This document shows, in pieces, positions 58,753-64,000 of a DNA stretch of 64,000 nt (positions are counted from its first letter, which is position 1; each line of letters starts with the position of its first letter). The position numbers were made by a program, and so were the translations under genes. The stretch covers positions 744,001-808,000 of the forward strand of contig JAGPYM010000002.1 in the NCBI GenBank assembly GCA_020736575.1, given 5' to 3'. The stretch is from Thelonectria olida (lineage: Eukaryota; Ascomycota; Sordariomycetes; Hypocreales; Nectriaceae). The notes below the pieces were generated by a model. The model worked only from the letters and a program-made list of their open reading frames with translations. It was not told the DNA's origin and searched no databases.

Positions 58753-59792
58753 TTAAGCTGGGGAGCCGTGGTCTCGTTCAATTATATCATCACGCCCCAA
58801 GGGCCTCGTGCCATCATTTAGAACCATGGCTTCTCGATGTTGCCGTCGAAGTCGTTGTTCTTCGGCAGAATGCTCTCGAGTCCGAGGGACCTGCTGCTCA
58901 GCAAGTGGACCGTTCTGAGCTGTATCCTCAACCTCCATTATGAGGTCCGGTATCTCGTTGATTCGTGGATATGCCTTGTCAATCAGACCAGCTTTCTTCA
59001 ATGCTTTCTGGCCGCGTCGATCCAGCCTGATCTTGGTCACAACGTCAACAATCCTATTGGCCCTGTAATCCATGTAGTCTTTGAAGCTTCGGCGCCGTTC
59101 CTCTGGGTCATCGCCCCAATCCTGCCTCGCAAGCCACTTCTCGACAAACTTGGCTTTGATCAGTAGATGCGGACCGTATTTGTTGGTCAATTCCACAAGA
59201 AACATGAAACAGAACCTCTCAGCCATGTCGCGGAGATAGTACTCATCCCAGTGGCTATCAGTGAGATCCGGCGGCGGGTTATCATACAAGCACAGTTCAA
59301 GGCATCTCACGAGAGCTGAGTAGGCCTTTGGATTGTGCAGCTTCTCGAGGTTATCGAGGCCTAACAAGTTAGCTCGTCCCATCGGTGCACCGTAAAAAGA
59401 GACATACCGAGAGTCTGCCCGGTAAGCAGGGCCAGAGTGCGTAGGCCGCGCATACGGTCATCGTAGTTGCGCTTTGTGATCTCGTAAAGCAGACCCTCAA
59501 TGATGTCAGGATCGTTCACAGCCCGGTCACAGAGGATCTTGATGGCGATTTCTCGGATAGAGAAATTCGGATGATCCAGAAGCTTCTCGAGAGTCTCTAG
59601 CTGTAGTGAATCTTCGGTATCCTGGGTAATGTACTGAGTCTTGGGCTGAGGTGGGGGGATTTCATTCTCATCTCTGATGATAGTGAGTACCGTGTAGATG
59701 GAGCTAACAATGCTAAAGGTGGCTAATCCCAGGCTCACGAGAATAACCCGCTCATCCCGGGCGAACGTGAGAAGAGAGTTTGTCCAGCTCAT
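58753..59792 (-). CDS. Membrane-anchored ARM-like helical-repeat protein, function unknown
   Basis: Two exons, 59792-59408 and 59360-58753, giving 330 residues. An N-terminal membrane segment (about 16-39, VILVSLGLATFSIVSSIYTV) is followed by helical repeats resembling ARM/HEAT units (LETLEKLLDHPNFSIREIAIKIL, then GLRTLALLTGQTLGL, then AYSALVRCLELCLYD). A charged, predicted coiled C terminus includes ADR-type blocks (RRRSFKDYMDYRANRIVDVVTKI) and EHSAEEQRLRRQHREAMVL. Such proteins are conserved across filamentous ascomycetes as hypothetical or cytoskeleton-associated proteins; no biochemical role is known to me. With one N-terminal anchor the helical part probably faces the cytosol, on ER or mitochondria. 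The 47-nt phase-1 intron (GTATGT, GCTAAC, TAG) is the shortest called here. It is head-to-head with NOP14, 311 bases apart. Confidence 0.78.
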
Positions 59793-60103
59793 TGTTTTTA
59801 GCAAGTTGTTGTTAAGTTCATGGTTGAAGGAGACAAAAGTGATGCGACACGTAGAACATGAATGGATTGAATGCGAAGTCACGAAAGAGTATCAAGGCTC
59901 CTGACGTTGTCGACCAATTCTGCCGCACCCCACCGTCTTTCGTCGAGCCCGAGAAGGGACTAGTTAGCCATTCCCCACTAATCAATCGACCCCGATAGCG
60001 ATAAGGATTTTCAAGAAAAAATTCCTAGCTTCAGACATCTGAGCGAGCGCCGCCCACCTTTGACAAAACTCCCGGCCAGTCTCCAGCAACCAACACAGCC
60101 GAG
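59793..60103. promoter_or_regulatory. Bidirectional promoter between the ARM-like gene and NOP14
   Basis: Only 311 bases separate the two divergent start codons, so both promoters must lie here and probably share elements. No motif is asserted. Confidence 0.6.
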
Positions 60104-62899
60104 ATGGCCGGCTCTCAGCTCAAGCGCCTCAAGGCGTCCCTAAAGGATCAGGGAATCATTGGACCTCAACAATCGAAAAAGCAGAAACGCCGCATAGCCC
60201 AAGATGAGCGCGCTCGCAACGAAAAGCGACTCCAAAGGGGTGCAGTTTTGGAGGGGATTCGTGAGCAATTCAACCCTTTCGACTTGAAACACGCCGCGCG
60301 CGGTCCCAAGTTCGAGGTTACGACCAATCGTCCGACTACTGCCGGAATTGCGAATGGCATCAAGGGTCGTCCAGGCCAGGCCAAGGCAGCCAGCGAGGAG
60401 AGGGTAAGGAACACGAGCCGAGAAGCAACCATGCGAAACACTGCTAACTAGATTTAACAGCGTCGGCAAACCCTTCTCGTCGAAATGCAACGCCGAAACA
60501 AGGTTGGAGGCATCATCGATCGTCGATTTGGTGAAAATGACCCTACCATGACCCCCGAAGAAAAGATGTTGGAGCGATTTGCCCGAGAGAAGCAGAAGAG
60601 CCACAAGAAGGGCTCTATGTTTGACCTGGAGGATGACGAGCCCTCGGAAGGCTTGACGCACATGGGCAAGTCCTTGACTTTCGAGGACATGGCCGATGAT
60701 TTCCAGGAAGACGACCTTGACGAAGAGTACGACAGTGATGGCTCTGTCCGCGAGATGCAGAGGCTGAAGCGACTTCGTTCTATGGCCGATGCTGGAAGCG
60801 ATGGAGAAGGCGCCGAAAACGACGAGCCCGAACGCAAGAAGACAAAGAAGGAGGTCATGGAAGAGGTCATCGCCAAGTCCAAGATGCACAAATACGAGCG
60901 CCAGGCTGCCAAGGAACAAGATGAGGATTTACGAGTAGAGCTCAACAAGGAACTACGGGATATTCACATGCTACTCGCGCAGGGTCCCCAGGGCTCCAAG
61001 TCCCGAACTGAAGCGAGTGGTGTCTCAACAATCGCCGGTGTTGAACGCAGTGCTTTTGAGAGAAATTTCGATCTGCAAGTAAAGAAGTTGGCCCAGGACA
61101 AGAGAGCTCAGCCTGCCGACCGCACAAAGACGGAAGAGGAGAAGGTTGAAGAAGACTCTAAGAGGCTAAAAGAACTGGAGGATAAGAGACAACGGCGCAT
61201 GAGGGGTGAAGAGGTGTCTGACAGTGAGGAAGATGCCACATCAGACAATGAGGACCTTGCGCAACCAGACTTTATGGATATGGATGAAGATGAGGACGAA
61301 TTTGGTCTTGGAAGCGGAATCAAAACGCGGCCAACTGCAACAGAATTGGGCTTCGACGACGAGGACGACTTCCTCATTGATGACGATCTCGTGGCGAGTG
61401 GCTCTGATTTGGAGCCCATTGACAGCGATGAGGACTCTGAGCTTGATGGCTCTGGCGAGGAAGAAGAGGACGACGAAGAAGAGGAAGATGACTTTACCAA
61501 GGGCCTTCTCAATGAGGAAGAAGCCAGAAACCCCGTCTTCGAAGCAGATTCTTCGACGAAAGCCTCAGCCATTCGGAAGGGAGACGATCAAGGGCTACCA
61601 TATACCTTTCCTTGCCCCCAGACTTGTGATGAGTTCCAGTCTATCATCGCACCATACCCCTCGAAGGCCATTCCAACTATCGTCCAAAGAGTTCGTGCTC
61701 TCTACCATCCCAAGCTTGATAGCAAGAACAAAGAGCGACTTGGCAAGTTCTCGACCGCGTTGGTTGACTTTATCGGCTCGGCTTGGGACCCTACAACGTC
61801 TCCTTCGTTTTCTGTCCTCGAAAGTGTCGTCCGTCACATCCACTCCTTGGCCAAAATGTTTCCCATCGAAATCAGCAAGCAATTCCGACAGAACATTGAG
61901 GAGATGGGCGAATCGCGACCCCTTGCCTTGCATTCAGGGGATTTGATCCTTCTCAGCGCAGTCGGCACCATCTTCCCGACATCTGATCACTTCCACCAGG
62001 TTGTCACGCCGGCAATGTTGACCATTACGCGGTACCTTGGACAGAAAGTCCCCCGACACCTTTCCGACTTTGCTATTGGCACATATTTGTCCATTCTTGG
62101 CGTTAGCTATCAGAAGTTGGCCAAGCGATACGTCCCGGAGGTGATCAACTTCTCTTTAAACACTCTCCTCGCCCTTGCTCCAGTGCCGGCGTCGAAAGGA
62201 CTTGGGGGCTTTCCCATTCACAACGCCCCAGTTGGCGTTCGTGCTGAATCCGTCAGCAAGACTGTTCTGAGGAAACTCAACTTCTCTGATTGCCGAGGGA
62301 TTGATGTGTCTGGTACGCAGGCCAAGTCGCTTAAGGTTGCCATCCTATATACCACAGCCCAAGCTCTTGATGCCGCCGCAGAGACTTGGACCGGAAAGAG
62401 TGCATTCATCGAGACCTTTTCGCAAGTCGCCGACGTTGTTCAATATCTCACTAGCAAGAGCTGCCGATCTCATCTACCCTCTGGTCTAATTGATCGTTTG
62501 CAGAAGCTACAGAAAAAGTTGGAGCGTATGCTTCAGGTGGCAAAGCTCTCGCGCCGACCGTTGGAGCTGCACCACCACAAACCTCTGGCGATCAAGACAT
62601 ACGTGCCCAAGTTCGAAGAGACATTCGATCCCGACAAGCACTACGACCCCGACCGCGAACGCGCCGAGCTCGCCAAGCTGAAGAAGGAGCACAAGAAGGA
62701 GCGCAAGGGTGCAATGAGAGAGCTGCGCAAGGACGCTAGCTTTATGGCGCGGGAGAAGCTGCGGATCAAGAAGGCAAAGGACGAGGCTTACGAGAAGAAG
62801 TACAAGAGATTGGTGGCGGAGATCCAGAGCGAAGAGGGACGAGAGGCAAATGCGTACGAGAGGGAAAAAGCGGCGCGAAAGAGATCGAGGAACAGGTAA
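60104..62899 (+). CDS. NOP14: Nucleolar protein NOP14, small-subunit processome component
   Basis: Two exons, 60104-60403 and 60461-62899, giving 912 residues, within the usual range for Nop14. The protein acts in the nucleolus in pre-18S rRNA processing and 40S assembly, with Noc4 and Emg1 in yeast. Seen: a basic N terminus with the family block NPFDLKHAARGPKFEV; TLLVEMQRRNKVGGIIDRRF just after the intron; MTPEEKMLERFAREKQ; MFDLEDDE with LTHMGKSLTFEDM; a long acidic region (about 353-446); the conserved middle LPYTFPCPQTCDEF and HPKLDSKNKERLGKF; and a Lys/Arg-rich C terminus (from about 840) ending in ARKRSRNR. The 57-nt phase-0 intron (GTAAGG, GCTAAC, CAG) is supported because it restores the family block. 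Confidence 0.95.
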
Positions 62900-63371
62900 A
62901 AGTAAAGGATATCCATTGCATAGGTGTAATACAAAGAAGGTTCTTTGTTTTGTTTCAAAAGTTTTATTCATATTGTGTTTGTGACCATGCTGGCAGTAGT
63001 GACAGCCGATGTGGTTGAAGTGACGACGGCCACTCCAAGAGAAAAAGCATCCACTCCCATGCAGGGGGGGAGAAAGGAGAAACAAAAAAGATCCATGGCA
63101 AAGAGCGCACATATGTAGAAAGCCTACTCCGTAGAATCCGTGGTGATGCTGAGTCTAACAATGAGAGAGGGTAGATCATTTCCGCACTGTACAAAACCCC
63201 CCATAGTTGAGTGGTCTATGCAGTTTTCATGTACAGTGTAGCACACATATATGTACCGTGACAGAAGCCCACTATAATAATACCTGGGGTGTCTGACCTC
63301 CGTATCTTTGAGCGTTGCCTTCAAGCCTACCTGCACAAATATCCCCTCTCTACCAAGCGACATTCGACTTC
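62900..63371. other. Intergenic interval between NOP14 and the G-patch gene
   Basis: 472 bases between two plus-strand genes, holding the NOP14 3' end and the G-patch gene promoter. A TTATAATAATA-like A/T patch lies near 63272. Nothing else is seen. Confidence 0.5.
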
Positions 63372-64000
63372 ATGAGTACATCGCAACACAATGGCGCAAG
63401 TGCGCCGGATGACGAAGATGACGACTACATGAACATGACGTTCGATGAGCCGGCGGCCGTCAAGGAGACTTCACTTCAACGCACTCAACGAGAAAAACGC
63501 GAGTCTCGCGCTCGGGGCATCATCAAGTCAAAAGAACAAATCCAAGAAGAGGAGGCCATTGCTCGAGAAAAGGCCCTGTCAACATCCATGCTAGATGACC
63601 CCAAGGCGAGAAAGAGCAAGGGCCTGGCAATGATGGCCAAGATGGGCTTCACCGGTGGCGGCCTGGGCAAGAAGAGCGACGATGGCCAGGCTCAGGGGAG
63701 AGCTGAGCCCATCAAAGTCAGCATCAAGGAAGACCGCGGCGGTATCGGTCTGGAAAACGAGAAGAAGAGAAAAATCAGAGAAGCTGCAGAGGAGAGGGAT
63801 ATCAAAGTCGCCAAGATGGATCCATTGGAGTATCGCGATCGCGTGAGAAAAGAGAGGGAGGAGGCTCGCTTAGAGAAGCAATTTTTTGCCGCGCAGCGCA
63901 TTGCTGAGCGCATGGACGACGAAGTTGTAGTTGATGAAAAGGACAAAGACGACGATTTGCCCAAGGATCCCGACTCGACACAGAAGACTCGCTCAATATC
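63372..64000 (+). CDS. G-patch domain protein (GPATCH11-like), 3' truncated by the window
   Basis: The frame opens at the ATG at 63372 and is still open at the right edge (209 codons visible). After an acidic start (DDEDDDYMNMTFDEP) and a helix rich in Arg/Glu/Lys, the G-patch core is seen at about 80-130: GLAMMAKMGFTGGGLGKKS, then PIKVSIKEDRGGIGLENEKK. Conserved glycines follow the G-patch spacing. The following charged helix (REAAEERDIKVAKMDPLEYRDR) is also found in GPATCH11/CCDC75 proteins. G-patch proteins activate DEAH helicases such as Prp43 in splicing or ribosome assembly; which helicase is served here is not visible. Any introns or the C terminus lie outside the window. It follows NOP14 in the same direction. 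Confidence 0.85.
   Translation, partial: MSTSQHNGASAPDDEDDDYMNMTFDEPAAVKETSLQRTQREKRESRARGIIKSKEQIQEEEAIAREKALSTSMLDDPKARKSKGLAMMAKMGFTGGGLGKKSDDGQAQGRAEPIKVSIKEDRGGIGLENEKKRKIREAAEERDIKVAKMDPLEYRDRVRKEREEARLEKQFFAAQRIAERMDDEVVVDEKDKDDDLPKDPDSTQKTRSI

Overview
The window is nuclear DNA of a filamentous ascomycete (Pezizomycotina), most likely a Sordariomycete. The grounds are short spliceosomal introns (mostly 47-110 nt) with GTAAGT-like donors, CTAAC/CTGAC branch points and YAG acceptors; long C/T-rich leaders; a GH3 plus GH55 glucanase content; a C-14 sterol reductase; and two intron-bearing tRNA genes. No transposase, reverse transcriptase, virus-like gene, CRISPR array or bacterial-type operon was seen. 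Exon structures below were built by hand from reading frames and splice signals; none is supported by transcripts.

Layout. 0-10 kb: the 3' tail of an unidentified gene, a five-exon gene for a protein made of 14 tandem Cys/His modules, an empty 3.8 kb, then a secreted GH3 beta-glucosidase. 11-15 kb: C-14 sterol reductase (ERG24) head-to-head with a mannose-6-phosphate-receptor-like vacuolar sorting receptor. 19-23 kb: an unrecognised eight-exon gene whose introns are all phase 0, convergent with an ATP adenylyltransferase. 23-30 kb: gene-poor DNA holding a run of intron-like elements without an open frame, diverged repeats and a tRNA-Val(AAC). 30-36 kb: a C2H2 zinc-finger protein, a GNAT acetyltransferase, a probably mitochondrial SDR, a tRNA-Gly(GCC) and a FIT/Scs3 lipid-storage protein. 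36-39 kb: four diverged tandem units of about 0.4 kb and an ankyrin pseudogene. 39-53 kb: GH55 exo-beta-1,3-glucanase, an F-box/WD40 protein and a bZIP regulator. 53-64 kb: a CLIP-170-type microtubule plus-end protein, an ARM-like membrane-anchored protein, NOP14 and a G-patch protein that runs off the end.

How the genes relate. Most are independent housekeeping genes (sterol synthesis, vacuolar sorting, nucleotide turnover, lipid storage, ubiquitin ligase adaptor, cytoskeleton, ribosome biogenesis, splicing). GH3 and GH55 are both secreted beta-glucan-degrading enzymes and could act on the same polymers, but they lie 30 kb apart. The unusual parts are the Cys/His-module gene, whose four introns all cut the same His codon of the module; the phase-0 gene with a GC-AG intron; the intron-like array at 24-25.3 kb; and the 36.6-38.1 kb tandem array.
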